Positions 24,540 through 34,905 of a stretch of 64,000 bases of DNA are shown here, in pieces; position 1 is the stretch's first letter; each line of letters opens with the position of its first letter. This DNA comes from Diphasiastrum complanatum (Eukaryota > Streptophyta > Lycopodiopsida > Lycopodiales > Lycopodiaceae). The position numbers and the translations under genes are program-made. Location: contig MU832018.1 in assembly GCA_029204225.1 (NCBI GenBank), positions 1-64,000 on the forward strand, written 5' to 3'. Under the pieces are notes generated by a model that saw only the letters and a program-made list of their open reading frames with translations, had not been told where the DNA came from and searched no databases.

Positions 24540-25613
24540 TTATTTTGCCATCAGAAAACTACACAGGTACATTGCTCGCACAGGTATCTGGCATTCCTCT
24601 CCATTGGCTTGAGTGACCTTATCCCCATCATGGATTGGTGAGAATTTTTCAAACCAATCATGTTTCCTGGTCATATGCCTTGTGGCGCCTGAATCCATGA
24701 ACCATCTGGCACCATCATCAACTTGGGATGTCAATGCCGATGAGAAGACACTTGTCTCGTCATCTTCTCCATCATCTTCGGCAATGTTTCCTTGTTCAGT
24801 CACTTTTCCCGCCTTTATGTCTGCTTTCTTCTTATAACACTCGCATGCCCAATGACCCGGTTTGTGGCAATAGTAACATTTGCCTTTCTTCTTCTTTTTC
24901 CCTTTTGATGACGACTCTCCCTCATCATCATCATCCTTGGATTTCTTAGGAATCCTTTTCCATTCTTTCTGCTTGCCTTTAGCAAGCAAGGCTTGATCCT
25001 CCTGTGGAGTTTGCCTTGACTTCACCACTTCGCGACGCTGCTCTTCTTGCAACATGATTCCGTGGAAGTCTTCAAAAGTAGGCAACCTCTCCCTCGAAGC
25101 AATGCCGCTCACAAACATCTGTAGCCCTTCTGAGACACCACTCATTGTAGTATGTACCAATTCAATATCCCTGATTGGTTCTCCAATCGCCACAAGTTGA
25201 TCTCTCAGCTCCTTTATCCTGGTGAAGAAAGATCCCACTGATTCACTTTCTTCCATCCTTACTGCGTTCAATCTCGACTTCAAGAACATGGCTCGAGCTG
25301 GATTGCAAGTTTGAAATTGCATTCTAAGAGCTTCCCAAGCTCCCCTAGTCGTTGTGGCATCACTTATATGAGTGATCACATGGACTTTCACTGAAAGATT
25401 GATCAAGGACAATGCTCTCTGCATCTTTTTATCAAAGGCCCTTATGTCACCTGGAGTGGTATTTGGCCGGACTTCAATACCTGCCATGATCTCCCACAAC
25501 TCTTTCTCCATCAAAATGCTCTTCATTTTGAGTTTCCAGATGTTGTAGTTAGAAGCCCCATCAAGTTTGCTTGCATCGCCCAAAATTGCCTCATTGATGT
25601 TTGCCATCTCCAA
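24540..25613 (-). CDS. copia gag plus protease start
   Basis: A 357-codon open frame starting MEMANINEAILGDASKLDGA. It has the copia gag (UBN2-type) core with NYNIWKLKMKSILMEKELW and VGSFFTRIKELRDQL. A CCHC zinc knuckle CYYCHKPGHWACEC lies at about residues 246-259. The protease signature WFMDSGATRHMTR follows at about residues 305-317. The start fits the family position. It should read on into integrase; here the frame is lost near 24540. This gag is the only long undamaged frame of the element. Confidence 0.93.
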   Translation of the reverse strand: MEMANINEAILGDASKLDGASNYNIWKLKMKSILMEKELWEIMAGIEVRPNTTPGDIRAFDKKMQRALSLINLSVKVHVITHISDATTTRGAWEALRMQFQTCNPARAMFLKSRLNAVRMEESESVGSFFTRIKELRDQLVAIGEPIRDIELVHTTMSGVSEGLQMFVSGIASRERLPTFEDFHGIMLQEEQRREVVKSRQTPQEDQALLAKGKQKEWKRIPKKSKDDDDEGESSSKGKKKKKGKCYYCHKPGHWACECYKKKADIKAGKVTEQGNIAEDDGEDDETSVFSSALTSQVDDGARWFMDSGATRHMTRKHDWFEKFSPIHDGDKVTQANGEECQIPVRAMYLCSFLMAK

Positions 25614-26768
25614 ACTGCTTGAGACTTCATCTGTAGGCTATAAAGTGTATGCTGGAGCCAACCGTGATGTCAGAAATCAATAATAATGACCTGCAATTTT
25701 TGGCTTACCATGCCACCTGCCACTCTTTCGCCAAACTGAAAGCCAAATTGGTGTCATTTTTCGAAATGCTTCTCGTCATCAACTCCCAGCTTCCTGCCCA
25801 GTGAAATGGTGAAATCACTTCTGGTGCGCTTTGAACACTTTCTCCATGACAGGTGAAAATAAGGGCAATTTGGGTTTTTGAATTGTTTCTTCAGTGTGAA
25901 GAAACTTCACCCTTCAAAAACTTGGGACCCAACAATTTTTTCAGTTTGAAGATTTTTAATGAAGTTGCAATGCACTTTGCACTTCAGACCCCTTTAGGCT
26001 TTTTTCACATCAATCCAACGGATCCTTTAGATCCAACGACCCACCTGTCGTGTAATGACAATCGTTGATTTGTGTGATTCGAGATCAGACGGCTTTCCAC
26101 GCTTTTGTGCGTTGATCAAAGGCCTTCGAAGCACCAGGAACTTCGGGCTGCTAACCAACTAGTTGAACTGGGCGTGCGAGGTCCCGCGACCTCTCCTCCT
26201 CTTCTCTCTCTCTCTCTCTTTGCGATGGATTTTCCTCTCTCTTCACAGGCTATGGCTGCTCCCTGTGGATTGATCTGGCTACTTTCTTTCTCCACGGCCA
26301 GTCGCGGCCTCCTTACTGCTGAGTTGCATTACCAGGGCGCCCATTCTTAGCAACTTACAGCTCGGCCTCCTACAAGGAGATATCTCAAATTTTGCACTTT
26401 GAAATCCTAGCAACTTTGAAGAGAAGGATATATTGGGCTTTACTCAGGCTTTCCCTGAGCTTTCACTTGCAGCTCCTATCTGGCTGAGGTCGCCCTATAG
26501 CAGGCAATCTTTTGCTCCAAACCGCTCTTCAAACGATGTTTGATTGGATTCAAACCAATCACAAACGCCAAGCAACCCTCCAGAAGAATTTTCAGCTTCA
26601 ATCTTTGCTTGCCTTCTGATTCAACTGACAATTCCTTGTCTCTGAATCCTTTTTACAATTTTGAGCCGTTCCACGAATCTCCACAGACTCAGTTTTGTGC
26701 TTTCTAGCCAACAAACCGTCGTGAATTAACAGCTCTCTGTTCTTGTCCGGTGATTCAAGCCACCAAGG

Positions 26769-26780
26769 GCTCTGATACCA
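26769..26780 (-). other. Primer-binding site (initiator tRNA-Met)
   Basis: On the minus strand TGGTATCAGAGC, the classic copia PBS complementary to the 3' end of plant initiator tRNA-Met. It touches the 5' LTR with no spacer. The 5' leader between it and gag (25614-26768, about 1.15 kb) has no coding sequence I can support. Confidence 0.93.
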
Positions 26781-27028
26781 ATTTAAGAAAACACAATTTA
26801 AACACCCGACCGGATCAATCACCACAGCACAACGTCAAGTGCAACAAGAACACAGAATTACTCACCTCAAACTGTATATTCAACTCCTAAGTAAGTACAA
26901 AGATAAGTTGCTTAAAAGCACTCAAAGGGCTCGTAAAAGAAAGGTGGCCCTATAACTCTAGAACTAAACACACGTGGTGCCGTCGAAATAAGAAAGTACT
27001 GTATAAGTCGATCATTGGTATTTTAACT
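26781..27028 (-). repeat. 5' LTR of the 5.9-kb copia element
   Basis: A 248-bp copy of 21133-21379. Its PBS-proximal end has one change from the 3' LTR (AACT to AAAT, minus strand). Directly outside lies the target duplication AGTTT (27029-27033). Confidence 0.92.
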
Positions 27029-27033
27029 AGTTT

Positions 27034-27834
27034 GTCGTGTTGTCTTTTCTTGAAGAACTTGGGCCTGGAGGGCGACTACCAATTGCCTTGATTCGGGCCA
27101 TCATTGGATTGTTCTTGAAATTGTTGGAATGATCCACAATTTGAGTTTCCACCTCTTGATTGGTGTTGTCTACGACCAAATCTGCCACCATGTCCTCTGA
27201 CTGCAAGAGCTTGATCAAATCCCTCGTTGCAATGACTCAAGTTATCTTGACGTTGTTCTTCCTACAAGAGCAATCCACCTAACTCTTTATAGATTGTAAG
27301 ATTTTTCTGTGTGACTATACTTGTCACAAACATCTAATGTGACTCACTCAAACTATTCAATGTCAATTGCACGATCTCACGATCCTGAATTCGCTCTCCA
27401 ACTGTTGCTAATTGGTCGCGAATCTCTTTGATCTTCAGTAGGTGATCAGCAATAGTTGCACCATCATCCAACTGCAAAGTGTGCAGCTTCGTCTTTAGTA
27501 ATAGCACTCGAGATGTGTTTGTGGTCTCAAACAATGCCTTCAATGTATCTCGTGTTTCTTTTGGTCCTTCTGAATCCAAAATGTAGAGAATAATTGCATC
27601 TCTAACTAATAAGTTAATGACATTTTGTGCTTTCCATTTTCTCCTGTCAAATGTCCTCTGATCTTCTTCAATCACTGGCCTTGTCTCTTCACCTGTCACG
27701 ACCTCCTATAGCTCCTTTTCCATCAAAATGTTTTTCAGTTTGAATTTTCAAACTGCATAATTGCCAGCTCCTTCCAATTTGCTTGACTCATTAAGGACAC
27801 TCTCACTTAGAGTTGCCATTATTGGATAGATGAG
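27034..27834 (-). pseudogene. copia gag fragment flanking the insertion
   Basis: On the minus strand it starts near 27820 (MATLSESVLNES...). It continues with GAGNYA, KNILMEKELXEVVTGEETRP, and a 121-codon clean piece (27699-27334) with IILYILDSEGPKETRDTLKAL, FETTNTSRVL and IADHLLKIKEIRDQLATVGE. A Gly/Gln-rich tail ends near 27034. This is a copia gag of a lineage related to the element that sits beside it. At least three stops or frame changes are present. Zinc knuckle and pol are missing, probably lost before or with the neighbouring insertion. Confidence 0.85.
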
Positions 27835-27911
27835 TCCGGATCAAGAAATTTATCACACTAAAAAATTGTATATTTTCTGGTTATACACCTAATATTAGAA
27901 TGGAACGTAAA

Positions 27912-28074
27912 TGTACGACTACTCAAGATTTTCTTTAACTTGCGCGCGTGGATCCGATATTGGTACGGACATGTAATATCAGACTTGAGCACGGATGTAC
28001 GACTACTCGAGATTCTGTTTAGCTTGTGTGCTTGGATCCGATATTAGTATGAACATGTGATATCAGACTGGCTT
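27912..28074. repeat. Tandem duplication of about 82 bp
   Basis: Units 27912-27995 and 27996-28074 both contain TGTACGACTACTC.AGATT, TGGATCCGATATT and ATGT.ATATCAGACT. Scattered substitutions separate them. Confidence 0.8.
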
Positions 28075-28246
28075 GAGTATTTGCTAGAAACAAGAAACAA
28101 ACTTTTAAAGGAATGCACTGCTTTGCGTAAGTCCAACTATCATTGTGCTTTGTATGTTTATTTCTTTGACTTGGTGCGCTTGTCAGCATTTGTTTTCATA
28201 ATAGTTATGTGGTGATATTGTGGACGTGCATGTTTTCCATATCTAG

Positions 28247-28413
28247 GGCTGATGCAAATGGAGAATGTAGAGTCACTGGATGATTTTTTCACGGATTTTA
28301 ACTTGCAATATAGAAAGAAAATGTTTGCTGCTATTGAGCCAGATATGGATCTTGTAAAAATGGCAAAAGAGCAAGAAGATATTGAAGGAAGTTCCAAGTG
28401 TGTGGTGTGGAGG
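28247..28413 (+). other. Exon-like open stretch, unrecognised protein
   Basis: An acceptor-like CATATCTAG (ending 28246) precedes a frame with ATG at 28252 reading MQMENVESLDDFFTDFNLQY, RKKMFAAIEPDMDLVKMAKE and QEDIEGSSKCVVW. It is followed by the donor-like GGAG/GTAAAAG at 28411-28418. The translation is acidic and amphipathic, unlike chance frames nearby. No family was recognised. It may belong to the same disrupted host gene as 18961-20240, but there is no direct link. Confidence 0.35.
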
Positions 28414-28416
28414 TAA

Positions 28417-28879
28417 AAGCATTTTAATTATTGCACTGGTTTTTAAAAGTTTGTAGAATCTTCGATTTGACGTTGTAATAGCCCTCCCACCTTTCAACAA
28501 GGGTTAGTTCACTGGATAGGCCCCTAACTATGCGTAGATGATATTCTAGTTAGTTCCCTACTTCTTATCTACGTCTACCTCCACTAACACTACTCACACT
28601 AACTCTACTCCCCTAACTGGCTTCATTATGATTATTGGTGAAGCGGAAGGATAGATTAGAAGAGAGAGAAGAAGGAGAAGAGAGAAAAAGAGAGAGAGAT
28701 AGAGTTGAGGGGGAGGTTAGCTCAAAAGATGCATGCTAATGGAGAAACCATAACTATTAAAACAAGAACATAGAAATGGAAACAATTGTAAACACACAAC
28801 AAAAAGCATTAGCATGAGTGCTTAGCAAATGAGGATGCTTGGCTCTCCAAATTGGTAGAGTTTCCTCCGTCTTAGCCCA
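28417..28879. other. No gene; short impure GA tract
   Basis: An impure GA-rich tract lies at about 28654-28705. Otherwise nothing was recognised. Confidence 0.5.
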
Positions 28880-29750
28880 AGCACCATTCGAAAAGTGAGG
28901 ATTGAATTACATCAGTCCAATTCACCCTGCAGCAAGGAGTTCCCATGCTTGATACATAATCATAGCCATGGACTATCTCACCAAGTGGGTCGAAGCCAAG
29001 GCAGTAAGAGTAGCTAATGCTAGGACCGCTGCCAAGTTTCTTTATGAAAATATCATTGTGCGCTTTGGATGCCCGGTGGAGCTAGCTAGCGATCGCGAAA
29101 GTCATTTTATCAATGAGACCATCAAGGTCCTGTTGGAGGAATTCTTCATGATCCATAGAACCAGTACGCCTTATTATCCTCGTGGTAATGGGCAAGCATA
29201 ATCATCCAATAAGATCTTGTGTAGCATGCTCACGAAACAATTGAAGCTAGCAGATAAGATTGGGAACATAAGTTGCATCATGGTCTGTGGGCAATATTCA
29301 GGACAACATATAAGAGAAGCACTGATCAAACACCTTTTCAATTGGTATATGGTCAAGATGCTATGATGCTAGTAGAGTTTTTAGTCCCTTCATTAAGGAT
29401 TGCCACAACGCAACGTCTGAATGAATCCAAATCTCTACAATTGTGCCATGAAGCTCTGCATAAACTCTGTGAAACACGCTTACTAGCTATGCATGCACTG
29501 GCAGCTGAAAGGAAAGACGCAATGCATGGCATGATCGTAGGTTACAAAAGAAGGATCTTTGCTACGGAGATCTGATCCTGATGTATAAAATCAAGGCTAT
29601 CAAGGGGAAATTAAAATTCATAGGCGAAGGTCCTTATCGGATCAAGGAAATTCTTAATCATGGAGCCTTAAATTTAGAGAAGCTAGATGGGACACCGTTC
29701 GATACACCCATCAATGGTAGCCGGTTGCACAAGTACTGGCCACCGCAGTG
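28880..29750 (+). pseudogene. Ty3/gypsy integrase core and C-terminal tail
   Basis: The start reads GLNYIGPIHPAA (about 28890-28925), then after a stop MDYLTKWVEAKAVRVANART (28968) with the first Asp. Next is VRFGCPVELASDRESHF with the second Asp, and STPYYPRGNGQA followed by TAA, exactly where the catalytic Glu codon (GAA in the family) should be. Later blocks are DQTPFQLVYGQDA, ETRLLAMHALAAERKD and, after a frame change, GKLKFIGEGPYRIKEILNHG and NGSRLHKYW. The order matches gypsy elements of the Athila/Tat or related plant type. It is truncated upstream, so RT and RNase H are absent. Confidence 0.92.
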
Positions 29751-30644
29751 AGATAGATCCAGATTGGTGGTGGCACGTTACGGAAAGCTATTCTGATAGG
29801 TTATCACCACTAGATCTAGGAAGATCAAGCCAAATCAAGCTAGATCCATCAAGATTCGGCCAGATCTAGCAAGATTGGGAAAATCCATCATGATCCAAAA
29901 GGGATCCAGATCCAGATGGGATCAAGGAGGAAGCAGGTCATCAGATTATGCCAATAATTCAACCAGAATTCATGGATCTGCCACCAAATATCCATCAAAA
30001 CTTCCAGAGAACTACCATCAGTCAGATCAAACATGGATGAAGCTGATTACCAGTTTGCAAAAGTTAAGAATCAGAAAATCTCAAGATCTCATCAAAAAAC
30101 AATCTAAAAGAGCACTTTTTTTATGATTTTTGGAGATCCCCTGGGAGATAGCTCTTGAAACTTGGACTATTACTAGATCTGACCTAGATGCATCCATAAG
30201 AATCTCTGCGAGAGTTTTTGATGGAGGAATCATCATTTTTTTAGTGTGTGTGAGCAGAGAAGCTAAATTAGCCTGCCTACATGGTCTGATCTTAAAAATC
30301 CAATCACAGAAACATGTTGTGCGAGAGTTGAACTTGGTAGACAGTTCGAACCCTCGCAGAACCTTCGCAGGGCAGTCAAATCACCTTCTGAACTCTCACA
30401 GACTTCCCTACCAAAATTTGGGTGGAATAAACAAGGGAAAGTGGATCTCACCTAATACGCACTCTAAATTCCGCTATATAGGGGTTGATTTTGAGTCATT
30501 TGTCACCTTTGCTGGCGAAGCTCTGCTCAAATTTTCATTGAAATTTCCAAGTTCTCTGTTTGCGACCAAATTTCTTACAAGCAATTATCTGCTCATACTG
30601 AACACAAATCTACACTCTAAACTACAGTTATTGCCATCTGACAC
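29751..30644. other. Probable 3' untranslated/LTR region of the gypsy fragment
   Basis: This follows directly after the gypsy pol end. The open frame at 30130-30657 has no recognisable domain. I could not find the second copy needed to define an LTR. Confidence 0.3.
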
Positions 30645-31140
30645 TTGTTATTCATAGTTTTGTGTCGTTTCCACACCCTTTTACCTGTTCTACTAGTTTT
30701 TCTACTTTTTTGCCCTTTAATTATCACGGCTAACATGGCCTCCTCATCCTTTGAAGACTCTGGCACCAAGCAGATGATCCAGTGTGAAATCCACTCAGCC
30801 CCACAGATTTGGCCACTACCCTCTAACGCTCTGATTCAGCCATGGCTTCAGACAGCCGGCCCACTTCTTGAGGCAATGGGTTTTTTCTCGATGCTTTTTC
30901 ATCCTAAGATTAACATGGGCCTCGCCCTTCATGCTTACGCCACCTAGGACACGTTGAAGTCACGCTTCCACTTCCTATACCAGGGTACCACGTACAAGGT
31001 CAGGAACTTGATGGTCACCATTGGCATTATGTCTAGTGACTGACAGCCCATCTCCCATTGTCAGGCAAAAAGTCTGATCAAACCTTTCATCGCCCAAACT
31101 GCACCAGAAATTCCAATCCAGACTAACAATGGTTACGTAC
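30645..31140 (+). other. Open stretches without recognised family
   Basis: A frame at 30645-30947 (MASSSFEDSGTKQ... from about 30735) ends in a TAG. It continues in frame with DTLKSRFHFLYQGTTYKVRN to about 31040 before another stop. It could be an extra frame of a gypsy element or chance. Confidence 0.2.
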
Positions 31141-31169
31141 TAGCTCTTGATCTTGGATCTTCTCTCCTA

Positions 31170-31582
31170 TTGCACTTAATTCCTTGTTAAGAGATTTGAT
31201 CCTAAGGACATACTCTTGTCCACTCTCTCCACTTTTATTCATGCTTTGGAAACTTGATTTCTTAGCATGAGGATTCTTGAAGTATTATTGGATTCATAGA
31301 TACTCTTTAATAAATCCCAAGCCTCTTTGGATGAGGCACAAGAAGACACCTCCTTCAAGAGGTCATTGCATACATTCAACTTTATGAAATGTAGAGCTAA
31401 TCTTACTCTCTTCTTGTATTTGCTTTGTTCTTGGGAGCTTGAGGCTCTTCCTCAACTCCTAGAACTATGTCAAAGAGATCATGGATCACTAGGAATGATT
31501 ACATCCTCACTTTCCAAGTGGAATAATTTGTGGAAGTGAGTCTCTCACTTGATTCCAACAAATAACCACCCATGGATGACAT
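31170..31582 (-). pseudogene. copia gag N-terminal fragment
   Basis: On the minus strand, ATG at 31580-31582 begins MSSMGGYLLESSERLTS, then NYSTWKVRM-stop, FLVIHDLFDIVLGVEEEPQA. After frame changes come ALHFIKLNVCNDLLKEVSSC and ESNNTSRILMLRNQVS. This is the same gag type as the elements at 38695, 41529 and 52338. It is broken by stops and truncated after about 130 codons. It lies downstream of a matching PBS and LTR (32167-33031), so it is the 5' end of one element. Confidence 0.85.
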
Positions 31583-32166
31583 TGTAGAATGAATGCTCTT
31601 CTTAAAAAAGCACAAAGATTTCTAGATTTTAAAGATCTATGAAAGGCCTAAAGCTTACAAGATTGCCTATAGCCTTGTCTCTATCAAACTAGCACACAAG
31701 CTTGAATGATACACAAAGATCTTGCCCAAAATTCCTAGCCTTCACTCTCACAAAAAATTTTGGTTTGCACTTTTCTTAGAGATTTCACTTCAACTAAGGA
31801 TCTGAACAAATCAGCCTCTAAGATCTAATCCTAGACTCCAAAAGGAAATGCTTCAATGATCCAAAACTCTATTTGGTCATAGGCATTAGCTAGATTAAAT
31901 CTAGATCAATACTATGCTTCAAAAAGCACTAAAAATGAACTAGAATTGTGATTTTAGGACCCACAAACACAAAGTCAGAAGAAATGAAAGTTGTTGTACA
32001 GTTTCACACGTGTGAAAGGTACATACACAGCCTCCAAGTCGGTTTGATCCAAATGAACACAAGCTATCACTCTAGATGAACTCGCCCTCAATAGTATTGG
32101 CCAAAAACAAATTTTGCCAATGATCTTTGCAAGTTTTATGATTCAAAATGATCACTCTCTTACTTA
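31583..32166 (-). other. 5' leader of a truncated copia element
   Basis: About 580 bp between PBS and gag. No coding frame was seen. It carries one CACACGTGTG palindrome at 32005-32014. Confidence 0.6.
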
Positions 32167-32178
32167 GCTTTGATACCA
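32167..32178 (-). other. Primer-binding site, TGGTATCAAAGC variant
   Basis: On the minus strand TGGTATCAAAGC directly follows the LTR end, as in copia 5' ends. The variant differs from TGGTATCAGAGC at one base. Confidence 0.85.
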
Positions 32179-33031
32179 TGATAAATTTTCAGTTTTTAGA
32201 ACAATAATGATTGTACTTAACAATCATAGAGAGTTATTGGTTGCTTAATCAATGGATCTATCAAGTTCTACACATTAGATCTTGATCTAGATTCACTACA
32301 CTTGGCTTTAAGCAAGAGCAATGGATCAACACATCATAAATTAGTGAAGGCGGCCTCACACGTGTGGAAAAAAGTTGACAGTATGGCCTGCACCTGAAAC
32401 AACAACTACAATAGTTCTAGATAGCAATCATTCATAGAAATCACAAGACAAATGACTAGAAATCTCATAAAAGTGTAAAGTGCAAAAGTCTCATCAATCT
32501 TCTTAGCAAAATGATGATCCTTTTATGGCTCAGGTACATCCACGAGTCTGGTACATTCCAGCAGGTCTTCACACGTGTGAAGAGTGCCACATCACTCAGA
32601 TCTATCCATTTGATCCATCCTTGATCCTTATCCAAAGTTGACCTTCTAGAATATGGCTAAAATCCAAAAAGCTAGTAGAATATAGGAATATTTCCTACAA
32701 AATAAGATCCAAGGAAAATGGTCAACTCTTATCTTCTAGAACTCTATACACACGTGTGAACATCCACTTGCCATGTGGGAGCATTTACTCATGCACATGC
32801 AAGGAAAAGCTAATTTCTAGGTGACTAGTCAACTTGACTAAAAACTATTCATATCATGTTCACACTAACTAGATTGATACAAAATCAATTTAGATATATA
32901 CAAGTATGAAAAGTACTTCCTTTCACACGTGGAAACAGGCTCCACACGTGTGAAATCAGATCATCAACATTGTTCTAATGTTTGATCATTATTTACAATA
33001 AACAATGTCAAGTGAGAAGTGACAAATTTCA
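32179..33031 (-). repeat. 853-bp copia 5' LTR (copy A)
   Basis: Plus-strand ends are TGATAAATTTTC...GACAAATTTCA. It is nearly identical along its length to 61923-62781. It contains four or five CACACGTGTG-type palindromes (32357, 32570, 32749, 32934 partial, 32943), each with a G-box core CACGTG. The PBS at its left end shows it is a minus-strand 5' LTR. It sits inside the integrase of an older copia fragment. The 3' LTR of this element is not in the expected place, so the element is truncated on the left. Confidence 0.9.
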
Positions 33032-34905
33032 ATATAAGATGCAATTTTTGTGTGCATAATACCTCGATCAGTACAATAAGATTTGAATTCATTAAAAATG
33101 TACTCATCTCCACGATTTGTGCGAATTTGCTTCAGCTTATTACCTGTCTGCTTCTCAGCCCAGTTCGTATACTCAATGAGTTTCTCAAAAGCTTTAGATT
33201 TAGTATGAATAAAGTATAATATAACAAACTTGCTGAAGTCATCAATAACCTTAATGAAGTACTTTGCATCACCCAACGACAATACTCCAAATGATCCACA
33301 AATATCTGAATGCACAATTTCAAGTACCTTAGTTGCTTTATAAACATCCTTACTGAAAGGTGTTTTAGTCATCTTGCCTTTAAGACAGGATTCACAAGTA
33401 GTTCGAATATCTCTACTTTTGATTTCGACTCCTTGAATTCTCTGAATTTTGTTGGCTTGGTACAAGGGTTCCATGTTCATGTGACATAGCCTCTTGTGCC
33501 ATAGTACATCTGTGGATTTTTGAGTTTGATTGACTTGTTCGATTCTTGTTCGAATGTTCAAGTGATATAAATTTCCTTCTCTGTTGTCTTTAGCAACCAG
33601 GTTATTAGAAACTTCTTTGAACAATTTACAAGAGTTTTTTGTGAAGGTTACTGACATGCATGTATCGACTATCTTAGCAACAGATAGAAGATCTTTATCA
33701 AGAGTAGGGACATAGAGAACTTCCTCCAATTTCTTGTCTCATGATTCGTGTCCAGCCATAATACACCAGTTCCATCACCCATGTGTTTAGAACCGTCTCC
33801 AAGTTTAATGAATCTCGAATAGTTTGTCTTCTTGTACTCAGACAAAATTTGTTTCGAGAAAACAAAATGTGAGGTGCCTCCCGAATCAAGTACTACTTCT
33901 CGAATTGAATTAGATGAATAACATAGATCAATACTAACATAAGTTGCTGAATTCTTTGTTGCCCTGTCTTTTGCTGCTCTAGAGCATTCTGCTTTGTCTT
34001 CGACATAGTTTGAATCTGAAGGTTCGTTTCGATTCTACTCCTTTTTATTTCTGAAAATCTGATAACAGTCTATTGCTGCATGACCCCATTTATGACAATG
34101 AATGCATTCAATATTTGAATTTAGCCAACACTTTTCTTTTGTGTGATCTGATCTTCTGCATCTGTTGCAGATCTTCTTATCACCAGAATTCTTCTGTTGT
34201 TTTTCAGATTGTTGTTCATTAGTCTTAGACTCATTCTTCTTAGATGACTCCCTCTTAAACTTAGACTTCTTAGAAGATTTATTCTTCTGAGTAAATAGAG
34301 CATTTTTTGAATCACCATTTGTTGTCATAGCGTTCACGAGCTTCTACTTCCTCCTTAATCCTATCTATTGCCTTTTGAAGTGTCATTGTCGCATCTTTCG
34401 CAAATAAGGTTCGAGTTGTGTGGAATGACCTGGATAGGGCTCAAAGAAACTAATTAAGCTGTTTTTCCTTAGAAATTGTATTTTTTGCACCAAAATTCTG
34501 CAAGAAAATAAATAGATCTTTGATCTTTTGCACGAATGTGTTCAGATCTTTGTCGTCCCACTGTAGGTAAGTTAATTGGTCTTCTAAGAACATGATTTGA
34601 TTACGAGATCGAGTCTCATTCTTGGTTTGCAATTCTTCCCATAAATCCTTTGCGTTTGAAATTGATGTAAGATCTAGCATTATATTGTCATGCTCTGAAG
34701 ACGCAATAATTGCTTTAGCTTTGTCATTTTTTAAACTCCATTCTAAAAGATCTTTGCTAGGAGTAGCTTCTGGCTTCTCCTCAATTGGTTCTACCCATTG
34801 CCATAGACCTTCGCCCTTCAACAAGAGTGAAGTCTTTAATTTTCAAATCAAGTAGTTTGAACCTTTTGGGTCCAAGATTGTAGTGATCTTAGCTTGATAC
34901 TAACA
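33032..34905 (-). pseudogene. copia gag-protease-integrase fragment with two zinc knuckles
   Basis: Minus strand. Gag starts near 34890 (KGSNYLI..KLKTSLLLKGEGLWQW) and has a clean piece 34824-34450 with SNAKDLWEELQTKNETRSRN and IMFLEDQLTYLQWDDKDLN. A second piece (34337-34035) holds two zinc knuckles, CNRCRRSDHTKEKC and CIHCHKWGHAAIDC. Protease reads VVLDSGGTSHFVFS near 33890. Integrase (33729-33032) shows DVLWHKRLCHMN, CESCLKGKMTKTPFS, VIHSDICGSFG and TNRGDEYIFNEF, with two catalytic Asp codons. The catalytic Glu block is cut off by the LTR at 33031. Stops and frame changes separate the pieces. Confidence 0.88.

Larger units (their letters stand above)
21133..27028 (-). mobile_element. Complete but inactive Ty1/copia LTR retrotransposon
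   Basis: Two LTRs (21133-21379 and 26781-27028) enclose gag and pol in copia order (gag, protease, integrase, RT, RNase H) on the minus strand. A 5-bp target duplication AGTTT flanks the element at 21128-21132 and 27029-27033. The primer-binding site adjoins the 5' LTR at 26769-26780, and a purine tract (TTGAGGGAGAG, minus strand, 21380-21390) adjoins the 3' LTR. Length is 5.9 kb. By eye the LTRs differ at about 20 of 247 positions, so the insertion is not young. Several stops and frame changes in pol and lost catalytic residues make it inactive. The LTR ends read AGTTAA...TTAACT and not the usual TG...CA. Confidence 0.92.
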
